This document shows positions 18,010 to 26,588 of a stretch of DNA of 64,000 nucleotides, piece after piece. Location of the stretch: positions 193,693 through 257,692 of the forward strand of contig MWST01000035.1 in NCBI GenBank assembly GCA_002050235.1, in the 5' to 3' direction. The notes below the pieces were generated by a model. That model was not told where the DNA came from and searched no databases. It saw nothing but the letters and a program-made list of their open reading frames with translations. A program made the translations under genes and the position numbers. Each line of letters opens with the position of its first letter. Position 1 is the first letter of the stretch. This stretch comes from Polyangiaceae bacterium UTPRO1. Lineage in GTDB: Bacteria; Desulfobacterota; Binatia; UTPRO1.

Positions 18010-18362
18010 GACCCCTGTTCCTCGTGAGCTTCGGGCCCGGCCGCGAGAGCCGCGGCGCGGCGCTCCAGGCATCGGGAGATCGCTGCCCGGACTTCGGCGA
18101 GCGCCGGCGTCGACGGCTCGGCGGCGAAGCGCGCTGCGAGTGCCGCCTGTTCCTCGGCGAGCGTCCGCACCTGCTCCCAGGGCGCCCGCGCCCCCGCGTC
18201 GTCCACCACTACGCTCTGCACCGCCATCTGCCGCAGCACCCGGACCACGCCCGGTGAGAGCCCCGTCCCGACCCCGGCCACCAGCCGTCCGTGGGCGTCG
18301 CTGATGGCCCGTGCCAGCCGCATCTGCGGCGTCGCGTATTGCAGGTGTATCCGAACACCCAT
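18006..18362 (-). CDS. small protein resembling the N-terminal module of HD-domain regulators
   Basis: 118 aa from ATG 18362 (an in-frame start at 18404 is less likely). The segment RLARAISDAHGRLVAGVGTG, then SPGVVRVLRQMAVQSVVVDD, looks like the regulatory N-terminal module that often precedes HD/HD-GYP domains (GMVLARDVYDERGRLLLPAGT-type). Here it stands alone, followed by an Ala/Glu-rich helix. It overlaps the HDOD gene by 4 nt (GTGA). It may be a detached partner of that protein. Function is inferred only from this resemblance. Confidence 0.6.
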   Translation of the reverse strand: MGVRIHLQYATPQMRLARAISDAHGRLVAGVGTGLSPGVVRVLRQMAVQSVVVDDAGARAPWEQVRTLAEEQAALAARFAAEPSTPALAEVRAAISRCLERRAAALAAGPEAHEEQGS

Positions 18363-18517
18363 CTGAGCTCTCGCTGCTGCGTCTATTGATATGCCGGAGC
18401 GCACACCTCCGCGGCCGTGCCGCTCCCTGCAGATCGTTCGGCCGTCCCGGAGCGAAACTTGAGTGACCTCCGGCCGCCGTCAGCGGCGCTACGGAGCGCC
18501 GGCCGCGGCATGCCGCA

Positions 18518-21500
18518 TCACGACTGCCGCGCTGCTACCCGGGAGTCGAAGCGCGTCCGGATGTACTCGCGGGCGCTTTCCGGCGGCAGCTTCACCGTGC
18601 CCGGGCCGCTGCGCACGAAGAAGTCGCCCACGGCCGCAGCCTCGAGCCCCTTCCATTTGAGGAAGACGGGCTCCGGACTGCGCTGGCAGCTCACCACGCA
18701 CACGGTCTTCCCCTGCACGACCTGCATCTTCGGATCGATGCACGTCCCGGCGCGATCGCCGAGGCCGTTGCGCACCACCTGTGCGAGGTGACGCATGAAC
18801 TTGTCGTCGCTCTCGAGCCGGTCATGCTCGATGCCGACGATCGCACCGTCATCACCGACACCGATCAACAGATCGCCGCCCTCGGTGTTCAGGAATGCCG
18901 CGATGGTCTTGAGCACTGCATGGGTCACGCCCTTGTCGTCCTGTCGATCTTCCTTGAGGCTCCAGCGCAGCGTCGACTTGAACTCCAGCGTCTTCGACTC
19001 GCCGCCCTTGATCAGCTCCTCGGCGTTGCGGTGGGCGCGCAGGTACTGGTCGAAGAGGAAGTTCTTGACTACCTCCCCGAACGCCCGGTCGTCGGTGATG
19101 CGCTTGTAGAGCTCGAAGTTCGAGTCGACGATCTCCTGGATCACGCGCTCGACCTTCTGGTCGAAGGTGAGGCGCACGTTCTCGCGCGTGTTGACGCGCG
19201 CGGCGGCGTCGAGCCCGGCGTCGTCGTCGAGCTTCGCCATCATCTGGCCGAGCGTCACGCGGTGCTCGGGGCCGAGGTTGAGGCCGAAGCGCTCGTTCAG
19301 CTCGGCGATGATGCGCGAGAGCGACTCGATCTCCCCCGGCGCCGTGCCGTGCGACGTCCGGCTCCCTGCCGGGTCCAACAGGCCCGGCTTGCGCTCCAGC
19401 GCGATCTTCCCGCTTCCGGTCTGCTGGATGCGGTAGGACTCCATGTCGATGTTCTGCTGCACCTCGCGCGGCAGCGCCTCGCGGTCCGCGGGCAGAAGAC
19501 GGCGCAGGTGGCGGGCGAACACGTAGAGCTTCTCGAGGTCGGCGTCGGCGAAAGTGAGCACCTGGGCGAGGAAGGCATAGAGCCGCACGTAGTCGGTGAG
19601 CTGGCCGCGGAAGTCGGCGCGCTCGTCCGCCGGCAACTGCCCGCAGCGCTCCACCAGCGGCGCCAGCACGGCGTAGAGCCGGTCCTGCGTCGCCTTGGGA
19701 TCGAAGTAGAGCTTCGCGAAGGCGTTGACGTCGGTGTTGGTGTACACCGGGAACGTCGCGAGCCGGCCCTGCAGTTCGTAGAGCAGGTTCGGGTCGGTCG
19801 CCTCCGAGAGCAGCGTGGTCTCGTAGTACGGCGCGAAGGCCGCTTTGATCTCTTCGGCCTCGTTGGCGAAGTCGAGCACCAGCGTATTCTTCTTCTCCGG
19901 GTGCGTGCGGTTCAGCCGCGAGAGTGTCTGCACCGTGTTCACGCCGCCGAGCTTCTTGTCGACGTACATCGTGTGCAGCAGCGGCTGGTCGAAGCCGGTC
20001 TGGAACTTGTTGGCGACGATGAGGAACCGGTAGTCGGGGCGCTCGAAGGTTCCAGCGGTCTGCGTCTCGGGGACGCCGTTCATGTTGGCCTCGGTGTAGG
20101 CCTGCCCGCCGTCCTGCACCGTCCCGGAGAACGCCACCAGCGCCTTGAACGAGTAGCCGCGCTCGGAAACGTACTTGTCCACCGCGAGCTTGTAGCGCAC
20201 CGCGTGCAGGCGCGAGCGCGTGACGATCATGGCCTTGGCCTTGCCCCCGATCTCGCCCTGCACGTGCGTCGCGAAGTGCTCGACGCAGAGCTTCACCTTC
20301 TCGGCGATCGCGTGCGGGTGCAGCTCCACGAACGACTTGAGCAAGTACTCGGCCTTCCTCTTGTCGTAGTGCGGATCGTTCTCGACCTTCTTCAGCAGCC
20401 GCCAGTAGGCCTTGTAGGTCGTGTAGCTCGCCAGCACGTCGAGGATGAACCCCTCCTCGATCGCCTGCCGCATGCTGTACAGGTGGAACGGACCGAACTT
20501 CCCGTCGGCGCGCTTGACGCCGAACAGCTCCAGCGTCTTCGGTTTCGGCGTGGCGGTGAAGGCGAAGGTCGAGAGGTTCGGCAGGTGCCCGCGCCGCTCC
20601 ATCTCGGCGAGGACCGTGTTCTCCAGCTCCTCTTCCGGCGTCGCTGCTCCCGCCTCCTCCGATTCCGCCGCCTCGAGCGAGCCGGAGGCGAGCACGGCCT
20701 TGAGGCTCTTCGTGCTCTCGCCCGACTGCGAGGAGTGTGCCTCGTCCACGATGACGGCGAAGCGCCTGCCCGGCAGCTCGCCGATCTCCGCGGCGATCAC
20801 CGGGAACTTCTGGAGCGTCGTGACGATGATGGTCTTGCCCGACTCGAGGGCCTCCTTGAGCTGGCGCGAGGTGGTGTCGATGTTCTCGACCACGCCGAGC
20901 GTCTGCTCGAACTGGCGCATCGTGGTCTGGAGCTGGCGGTCGAGAACGCGGCGGTCGGTGATCACCACGATCGAGTCGAAGACGCGCCGGTCGCCGGCGT
21001 CGTGCAGCGTCGAGAGCTGGTGCGCGAGCCAGGCGATGGTGAAGCTCTTGCCGCTGCCGGCCGAGTGCTGGACGAGGTAGCGCTGCCCCGCGCCGCGCAC
21101 GCGGGCGTCGGCGACGAGCTTCCGCGCGCAGTCGAGCTGCTGGTAGCGCGGGAAGATGATGTAGCGCGCGCCCGTCTTCCTGCCCCTGTCGTCTTCCTCC
21201 TCCACTTCGTGGATGAACTGGCGCACGAGATCGAGCACGCTGTCGCGCGCCCAGGTCTCCTCCCAGAGGTACGACGTCGCGTAGCCCTTCCGCGTGGGCG
21301 GCACGGGCGGGTTGCCGGCGCCGCCGAACTTCCCCTGGTTGAAGGGCAGGAAACGCGTCCGCGCGCCGGCGAGGCGCGTCGTCACGTAGACGAGGTCCGG
21401 GTCCACCGCGAAGTGCGCGAGGCAGCGCCGGTAGGCAAGGAGCGGCTCGCGCGGGTCGCGATCGGTCTTGTACTGCCGGATCGCGTCCTCGACGTCCTGC

Positions 21501-22051
21501 CCGGTGAGCGGGTTCTTGAGCTCGGCGGTGAAGATCGGGATGCCGTTCAGGAACAGCACGAGGTCGAGGCTCTTCTCGTTCTTCGTGCTGTAGTGGAGCT
21601 GGCGAACCACGGAGAAGAGGTTGGCCGCGTGCAGCCGCCGCGTCTCCTCGTTGAGACCGGTCGCGGGGCGGAAGTACGCGAGCCGGAACTTGCAGCCCGA
21701 GTCCTTGAGGCCGCCCCGCAGCACGTCGAGCGCGCCGCGCCGTGCGATCTCGGCGGCGAGGCGCTTGAGGAACTGCTCCCGCACCGCTGTGCCGTGGTGC
21801 TGCTCGAGCTTCTTCCACTCCTTCGGCTGCGTAGCGAGGACGAAGTCCAGCGCGTCGCGCGGCAGGAGGCAGAGTGTGCGGTCGTAGTCCTCGGGGCGCC
21901 GCCTGCGGTAGCCGCCCGGCGGGCTCTCGCCGTAGGGCGGCGGGGTCTCGCGCGCGGCAGTCGTGTCTCCCGCGCAGGCGTCGGGACCGTACTGGAGCAG
22001 CCCGCACTCGATCGCCTCCTCGAAGGCGCGCTCGGAGATCTCGGGGCTTAC
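18518..22051 (-). CDS. hsdR: type I restriction enzyme R subunit with C-terminal AlbA_2 domain; start codon lost
   Basis: About 1177 codons are conserved. The N-terminal PD-(D/E)xK nuclease shows LDLVLFLNGIPIFTAELKN (ELK near residues 177-179). The helicase motor has SAGSGKSFTIAW (Walker A), VDEAHSSQSG (DEAH box) and the second RecA lobe with FQTGFDQPLLHTMYVDK. After the helical domain the last 160 residues (18521-19006) are an AlbA_2/Schlafen-type domain with ESKTLEFKSTLRWS and AFLNTEGGDLLIGVGDDG. Family N-terminal sequence (SPEISERAFEEAIECGLL) begins right after the fic stop, but no ATG, GTG, TTG or CTG lies in frame before it. The first usable start is GTG 21784, which would drop 89 residues. 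See finding on GTAA. Confidence 0.88.
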   Translation of the reverse strand, partial: VSPEISERAFEEAIECGLLQYGPDACAGDTTAARETPPPYGESPPGGYRRRRPEDYDRTLCLLPRDALDFVLATQPKEWKKLEQHHGTAVREQFLKRLAAEIARRGALDVLRGGLKDSGCKFRLAYFRPATGLNEETRRLHAANLFSVVRQLHYSTKNEKSLDLVLFLNGIPIFTAELKNPLTGQDVEDAIRQYKTDRDPREPLLAYRRCLAHFAVDPDLVYVTTRLAGARTRFLPFNQGKFGGAGNPPVPPTRKGYATSYLWEETWARDSVLDLVRQFIHEVEEEDDRGRKTGARYIIFPRYQQLDCARKLVADARVRGAGQRYLVQHSAGSGKSFTIAWLAHQLSTLHDAGDRRVFDSIVVITDRRVLDRQLQTTMRQFEQTLGVVENIDTTSRQLKEALESGKTIIVTTLQKFPVIAAEIGELPGRRFAVIVDEAHSSQSGESTKSLKAVLASGSLEAAESEEAGAATPEEELENTVLAEMERRGHLPNLSTFAFTATPKPKTLELFGVKRADGKFGPFHLYSMRQAIEEGFILDVLASYTTYKAYWRLLKKVENDPHYDKRKAEYLLKSFVELHPHAIAEKVKLCVEHFATHVQGEIGGKAKAMIVTRSRLHAVRYKLAVDKYVSERGYSFKALVAFSGTVQDGGQAYTEANMNGVPETQTAGTFERPDYRFLIVANKFQTGFDQPLLHTMYVDKKLGGVNTVQTLSRLNRTHPEKKNTLVLDFANEAEEIKAAFAPYYETTLLSEATDPNLLYELQGRLATFPVYTNTDVNAFAKLYFDPKATQDRLYAVLAPLVERCGQLPADERADFRGQLTDYVRLYAFLAQVLTFADADLEKLYVFARHLRRLLPADREALPREVQQNIDMESYRIQQTGSGKIALERKPGLLDPAGSRTSHGTAPGEIESLSRIIAELNERFGLNLGPEHRVTLGQMMAKLDDDAGLDAAARVNTRENVRLTFDQKVERVIQEIVDSNFELYKRITDDRAFGEVVKNFLFDQYLRAHRNAEELIKGGESKTLEFKSTLRWSLKEDRQDDKGVTHAVLKTIAAFLNTEGGDLLIGVGDDGAIVGIEHDRLESDDKFMRHLAQVVRNGLGDRAGTCIDPKMQVVQGKTVCVVSCQRSPEPVFLKWKGLEAAAVGDFFVRSGPGTVKLPPESAREYIRTRFDSRVAARQS

Positions 22052-23208
22052 AGCGGCTCCGTCCCCTCGTTCAGGATCTCGAGGTAGCGGTCGTAGCGGT
22101 ACACGCGATTCCGCTTCTTCCCGGTCGTCTCACTGACCATCTTCCTGTCCAGCAGCACGTCGAGCGCCTTCGCGATCGTCGGCAACGTGAGGCCCGTCCG
22201 CTTCGCCAACAGCGGAATCGTACAGACCGGCATCCTGAGAAGCGCAGTCTGAACCGTCGCCGCGGAACCCGCCCGGCGGCCGAGGCGGGCCAGTCGCTCG
22301 CGATCCTGCCCGGCGACGTCGAGCAGGCGGCGCGCGCTCGCTACCGCGCCGTCCGACACCGCTGCCACGCCCTCGCAGAAAAACGCGATCCAGGACTCCC
22401 AGTCGCCTTCGCGGCGCACCGAGTCGAGCAGCTCGTAGTAGCGGTCGCGGCGCTGCTTGAGAAAGAGGCTCAGATACAGCATCGGCTCGCGCAACACCCC
22501 CGCGGCGCAGAGCAGCAGCGTGACCATGAGCCGCCCGACACGCCCGTTGCCGTCGAGGAAGGGATGGATGGTTTCGAACTGGACGTGCCAGAGCGCGGCC
22601 CGGAGCAGTACCGGCGGCGCCGCAGGGTCGTGGAGGAACTTCTCCAGATCGCTCATGGCGGCCGTCACACGATGCGGCGGCGGCGGGACGAAACGCGCGT
22701 TGCCGGGCCTCGTCCCCCCGATCCAGTTCTGGGTCCGGCGGAACTCACCCGGGCTCTTTCCCGCACCCCGGCCGCGCGAGAGCAGGATTTCGTGCACCTC
22801 GCGGATCAGCCGGTTCGAGAGCGGAAACCCACCGCGCAGCCGCTTCACCCCGTGTTCGAGCGCGCGCACGTAGTTCGAGACCTCCACCACGTCATCGAGC
22901 GGGACGCCGGGCGACTCCTTCAGCTCGAAGAGCATCAAGTCGGCGAGGGTGGACTGCGTACCCTCGATCTGCGAGGAAAGCACGGCTTCTTTGCGGATGT
23001 ACGAGTAGAGGAGGAGGTGCGTATCCGGCAGCACGCTCGAGACGCCGTCGAGCCGGCCCAGGGCGAGCAGCGCCGCGTCGAGCGCATCGCGGGCAGCGCC
23101 GTCCAGAACGAGGGGCGGTACTGGCGGCAGCGGGGCCGGCACGAACGCCCGAACCGTTTCACCGCCGGCGGCCGTTGTCTCGTACGTCCCGGTCCGGGTC
23201 CGTTTCAC
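22048..23208 (-). CDS. Fic-family protein (AMP transferase) with winged-helix tail
   Basis: 386 aa. The catalytic motif HPFLDGNGRVGR (residues 215-226) is intact. The inhibitory helix motif SSQIEGTQ (78-85) lies N-terminal, so it is a class II self-inhibited Fic protein that would AMPylate or otherwise modify a protein hydroxyl. The C-terminal 70 residues form a winged helix (LLAKRTGLTLPTIAKALDVL), suggesting DNA binding and autoregulation. GTG 23208 has AGGAG 8 nt upstream. Fic genes are commonly inserted in type I restriction operons; the target is unknown. It overlaps the conserved start region of hsdR. Confidence 0.92.
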   Translation of the reverse strand: MKRTRTGTYETTAAGGETVRAFVPAPLPPVPPLVLDGAARDALDAALLALGRLDGVSSVLPDTHLLLYSYIRKEAVLSSQIEGTQSTLADLMLFELKESPGVPLDDVVEVSNYVRALEHGVKRLRGGFPLSNRLIREVHEILLSRGRGAGKSPGEFRRTQNWIGGTRPGNARFVPPPPHRVTAAMSDLEKFLHDPAAPPVLLRAALWHVQFETIHPFLDGNGRVGRLMVTLLLCAAGVLREPMLYLSLFLKQRRDRYYELLDSVRREGDWESWIAFFCEGVAAVSDGAVASARRLLDVAGQDRERLARLGRRAGSAATVQTALLRMPVCTIPLLAKRTGLTLPTIAKALDVLLDRKMVSETTGKKRNRVYRYDRYLEILNEGTEPL

Positions 23209-23230
23209 GCGTGCGGCTCCTGTGAAAGCG

Positions 23231-23282
23231 ACTTTAGTAACGGCCCGCGCAACTAAAGCAGATATATCTTCACTTTATTAGT
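23231..23282 (-). promoter_or_regulatory. AT-rich fic control region with repeated ACTAAAG motif
   Basis: An AT-rich island in GC-rich surroundings, 23-74 nt before the fic start. It contains ACTTTAGT (23231-23238), its inverse ACTAAAG (23252-23258), and a third related ACTTTATTAGT (23272-23282). The paired sites flank GC-rich sequence and look like a dyad operator, possibly for the Fic winged helix. GATATATC lies between the second and third motifs as a possible -10 element. This is inference from pattern only. Confidence 0.45.
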
Positions 23283-23364
23283 CTCGGGCGTCAATCCGTG
23301 CACCGATCTGCCTGCCCGGAACGAACCGCGGGGCCGAGCATCCGGGCCTCGATGGCCACACGGT

Positions 23365-24729
23365 TCACGCGATCGCCTCCTCCCGCACGTCGATCTTCCC
23401 CGTCACCGCGACGGAGATGAGTGCGGTGCGGAGTTCCTTCAGGCGATCGATGGCGTCGCGGATCTTGGCGATGAGGGCGTCGATGCGGGCGGTCTCGCGG
23501 TCGAGGAAGGCGGCGATGGTGCGCTGCTCGGACTTAGACGGAAGCGGTGTCTGGATGTCACGAAAAGCGTCCGGATAGAGCCTGAGGCGTGAGTGCCATA
23601 TGCCCTTCGAGCGCCGGATGATCTCGTTGACGTGCAGGGGAATCCGACAAAGATAGTCGTAGTAGGCGCCGACGAGTCTGACGCTCGCGATGCTAAACAC
23701 GTTGTAGGACGGGCTCACCATTCCCGGTTCGCGAGCGATACCGAGAGCTCCCATCCAAGCCCACATGGTGTTGATCGCAAGTTCGCCTTGCCGGCAGATT
23801 TTGTAGCCCTCATGTGATTCAGCCTCGATCATCGTAACGTTAGGCTTCTCGGATCGCCTCGTTACTCCAGTGATGTGCGAAACCGTTAGAAGTTCCTCCT
23901 CGCCCAGCAGCGATCGCGAGTCCGATTCTCGGAAGAGCCATCGGTTCTCCCCGACCTCCCAATGAGCCGGAATCTCCCCCAGCCACTCGACGCCGGAGTC
24001 CTTCATGGGGACGGTCGGGTCGAGGCCCCTGGTGACGGCGCGGGTGATGAGGGCGGTGCGCTTCTCCTGAAGCAGCTCGATCAGCCGCTCCTTCTTTGCC
24101 ATCAGCGCATCGATCCGTGCCGTCTCCCGGTCGAGGAACGCGGCAATGGCGCGCTGCTCGGGCTCGGGGGGGACCGCGAACATGCCGGTTCGGATCGCGT
24201 CACCGCCGAGGCCGAAGCGTGTGATCCCATTGGCTGCTATCTGGAATTGATCGCGTAGGCCGATCGCAGAGAAGGTGCGGCTAAGAAACTCTCCAATTAC
24301 CCCGTCCGTGGGCCGAATATGGGCGAGGTGATAGCCGCATAGAACGTCGGGCAGGTTCTCTGAAACAACGGCAGGGACCGCGATGTCCGTCCACGACTCG
24401 GAGTCCTTGGTGATCAGCACGTCCCCAGCGCGCAGCGAAAAGCGCCGAACCTGCTCCTGTGTTGCTGTGGCCGCCATGAAATCAAGCTCGGGCGTGATCC
24501 GCTCGTTGTAGTAGACGTCGGTGTAGTTGCAGAGCCTGACGGTTTCCTGGCCCTCGACCGACTTCTTGTCGACATTGCTCAGTTGAACCGAGGCGAGGGC
24601 TTTCAGCCGCTTCACCTCCCAATGCACCGGAATCTCGCCCAGCCACTCGACGCCGGAGTCCTTGTAGGTCGGGTACGGCTTGAACCGGCCTGGCAGCTTC
24701 GCATCCAGCGTGCGCGCATCCTCGCTCAC
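23365..24729 (-). CDS. hsdS: type I restriction-modification specificity subunit S
   Basis: 454 aa. Two target-recognition domains are each opened by a near-identical phrase (KDSGVEWLGEIPVHWEV at about residue 23 and KDSGVEWLGEIPAHWEV at about 243) and each closed by a helix with AAFLDRETARIDAL. This is the standard pseudo-twofold HsdS design, in which each half reads one side of a bipartite site. It starts at GTG 24729 in a GTGA overlap with the DUF262 gene. The two recognition domains differ strongly, so the site should be asymmetric. Sequence cannot tell the site. Confidence 0.93.
   Translation of the reverse strand: MSEDARTLDAKLPGRFKPYPTYKDSGVEWLGEIPVHWEVKRLKALASVQLSNVDKKSVEGQETVRLCNYTDVYYNERITPELDFMAATATQEQVRRFSLRAGDVLITKDSESWTDIAVPAVVSENLPDVLCGYHLAHIRPTDGVIGEFLSRTFSAIGLRDQFQIAANGITRFGLGGDAIRTGMFAVPPEPEQRAIAAFLDRETARIDALMAKKERLIELLQEKRTALITRAVTRGLDPTVPMKDSGVEWLGEIPAHWEVGENRWLFRESDSRSLLGEEELLTVSHITGVTRRSEKPNVTMIEAESHEGYKICRQGELAINTMWAWMGALGIAREPGMVSPSYNVFSIASVRLVGAYYDYLCRIPLHVNEIIRRSKGIWHSRLRLYPDAFRDIQTPLPSKSEQRTIAAFLDRETARIDALIAKIRDAIDRLKELRTALISVAVTGKIDVREEAIA
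23954..24003. repeat. direct repeat copy 1 within hsdS
   Basis: About 50 bp, nearly identical (3 mismatches seen) to 24614-24663, exactly 660 bp away and in frame. It encodes the start phrase of the second recognition domain. A second, more diverged pair encodes the closing helices (around 23471-23530 and 24101-24160). Confidence 0.85.
24614..24663. repeat. direct repeat copy 2 within hsdS
   Basis: Partner of 23954-24003; encodes the start phrase of the first recognition domain. Recombination between the copies would delete or exchange one 220-codon half of the specificity subunit. Confidence 0.85.
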
Positions 24730-26588
24730 GACGCTGCCTCCCGCGCCAGCCGCTCCGGGCTCCAGATCAACTCCGCGAGCTGCTGGTAGAGCGCCTGGCG
24801 CGCGTCGAGGTCGGCTTTTCGGAATTCGGCGTGCGCGTGAAACGGGAGCCCGCTCTCGGCGAGGAAGCGCCTGAACCCGGGGTTGTGGTCGTAGGCGCTC
24901 TCGTGGAGGCTCTTCGCGAGCAGGTTCTGCCCGGCGTAGTGCCTACGCTTCTCGACGTAGGGCAGGTCGCCGTAGCTGGCGTTGAAGCTCTTGGGCAGGA
25001 GCAGGAGGCCGCCGATGCGGTTCCTGTACTCCTGGAACTCGCTCGGGTGGCCGAACTCGTCGGCGTGCCGTTTCGGATGGTCGGCCCAGACATGCTCGAT
25101 CTCGTAGCCCTTCCTGCCGCGCTGCGTGTACTCGGCGTAGCGCGACGCCTGGCCGGAGCGGGTTTCGACGTAGTCGGTCATGCGCGCGAGCAGCCGGTGG
25201 ATCTGCCGGCCGTTCATGCCGTGCAGGCGGAAGGCGCCGTTCGCGGCGAAGTCGGGCGCGGTCTCGGGGTCGAGCCGGTTCTTGAGCTTGACGGCAAGCT
25301 CCTCCGCGCTCCTGCCGCGCACCTCGCGCATCACGAGAAACATCGCGTACTGCATCGACGAGTAGTCGATCGCGCGCCAGTTCCAGATGCGACGGTGGAT
25401 CAGGATGTCGAGGTAGGCGGCCACCACGCGGAGCTTCCGCAGCGCCGCCGCCTCGTCGTCGTCGACCCGCAGCGAGGCGAGCAGCACCGGATACTGCAGC
25501 GTGAAGTTGTGCTGGGCGTTGAAGTGCACGCACTCGAGCCCCGGGGTCAGCGTCTCGCCCGCGCGTCGCAGGCGCTCGTACCAGCGGGCATAGAAGGCGA
25601 AGTCCCGTTCGATGAAGCGTGCGAACTCGGCGCTTGCGGTGAGACCGAGCACCGCCTCGTGGTCGCGCACCCAGCGGTGGAACTCGGTGCCGATCAGGTC
25701 GAAGTCCTGCGGCGCGGCGCCGCGCTTGCGCTCGCGGATACTCTCCCCGTACTGGCTGCGCAGCCACGACTTGATGCCGTCGGCGTCCTCGTCCTTACCG
25801 AGCTCGGCGAGCGCCTGCACGCGCTCCTTCCAGACGCGGCTCGCCCGCGTGCGCTTCTCGATATCGGTGATGTTCGCTAGCAGATACCCCTTCAGCATAT
25901 CCGCGGGCGTGAGCGAGAGCCCGCGGTCGTTCATCGTCTCGAAGATAGTGTAGGCATCGTCGTCCGAGTAGGCGGTGATCTCGACCAGGTGCACGTTCTC
26001 CACCAGCCAGTCGACGAAGTACGGCAGCGCGGGATCGTCGCAGTCGTTGAGGTCGGCGGGAAAGAGGTCCTCCAGCTCCGCGTAGCGCGCGAGGATGTTG
26101 GCGATGGATTCCGGCGGGTCGGGATCGGCAAACTCCTCGCCCTTGTAGAGCGCCTCCATGCAGGCGGCGCGCTCGGGGATGTCGAGGTTGAAGGAGCGCT
26201 TGCCGTATTTCTGCGAGAAGATGAGCTCGGCGAGCTGACCCTTCTGCTCGGTGTCGCGAAGGCGATGATGCAGGAAGATCAGGATCAGCGTCAGCGTGGT
26301 GAGGCGCTGCTGGCCGTCGATGATGAACTTCTGCCCGTCCTTGTCGCTGACGATGATCGAGCCGAGGAAGTAGTGGCCGTAGTCGGCCACGGCGCAGCGC
26401 TCGTTGCCGGGCTCGTGGCTCTCGTGAAACTTGGCCGTCAGGTCGTCGATCAGCTCGGCGAGCTGCTTCTGCTGCCACTTGTACTCGCGCTGGTAGTAGT
26501 CGATCGAGTACTTGCGACCGGTGAGCAGCTCGCGCACGGTGCGGGCCTTGGCGTCGATCTCGCGCGAGGGGCGGGGGGCGGTGGTCAT
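24726..26588 (-). CDS. GmrSD-like DUF262 / DUF1524 protein
   Basis: 620 aa from ATG 26588, with AAGGAG 4 nt upstream. The N-terminal DUF262 ParB-like NTPase has YYQREYKWQ (about 31-39) and DGQQRLTTL (91-99), followed by FETMNDRGLSLTPADMLKGY. The C-terminal DUF1524 His-Me nuclease region has YEIEHVWADHP and a downstream RNRIGGLLLLPKSFNASYGD. Such fused proteins are type IV restriction enzymes or anti-phage nucleases (GmrSD, BrxU relatives). It overlaps abiEii by ATGA upstream and hsdS by GTGA downstream, so it is embedded in the restriction operon rather than next to it. Confidence 0.9.
   Translation of the reverse strand: MTTAPRPSREIDAKARTVRELLTGRKYSIDYYQREYKWQQKQLAELIDDLTAKFHESHEPGNERCAVADYGHYFLGSIIVSDKDGQKFIIDGQQRLTTLTLILIFLHHRLRDTEQKGQLAELIFSQKYGKRSFNLDIPERAACMEALYKGEEFADPDPPESIANILARYAELEDLFPADLNDCDDPALPYFVDWLVENVHLVEITAYSDDDAYTIFETMNDRGLSLTPADMLKGYLLANITDIEKRTRASRVWKERVQALAELGKDEDADGIKSWLRSQYGESIRERKRGAAPQDFDLIGTEFHRWVRDHEAVLGLTASAEFARFIERDFAFYARWYERLRRAGETLTPGLECVHFNAQHNFTLQYPVLLASLRVDDDEAAALRKLRVVAAYLDILIHRRIWNWRAIDYSSMQYAMFLVMREVRGRSAEELAVKLKNRLDPETAPDFAANGAFRLHGMNGRQIHRLLARMTDYVETRSGQASRYAEYTQRGRKGYEIEHVWADHPKRHADEFGHPSEFQEYRNRIGGLLLLPKSFNASYGDLPYVEKRRHYAGQNLLAKSLHESAYDHNPGFRRFLAESGLPFHAHAEFRKADLDARQALYQQLAELIWSPERLAREAAS

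Noticed and set aside
18518..19020. The AlbA_2 region considered as a separate gene
   Set aside because: The frame is continuous with HsdR, with no stop and no ribosome binding site before the domain.
18788..22087. A plus-strand open frame of about 1100 codons opposite hsdR
   Set aside because: It is the mirror of a GC-rich coding strand. The minus strand has all the HsdR motifs, whereas this frame is Val/Leu/Glu/Arg-rich with no recognisable domain.
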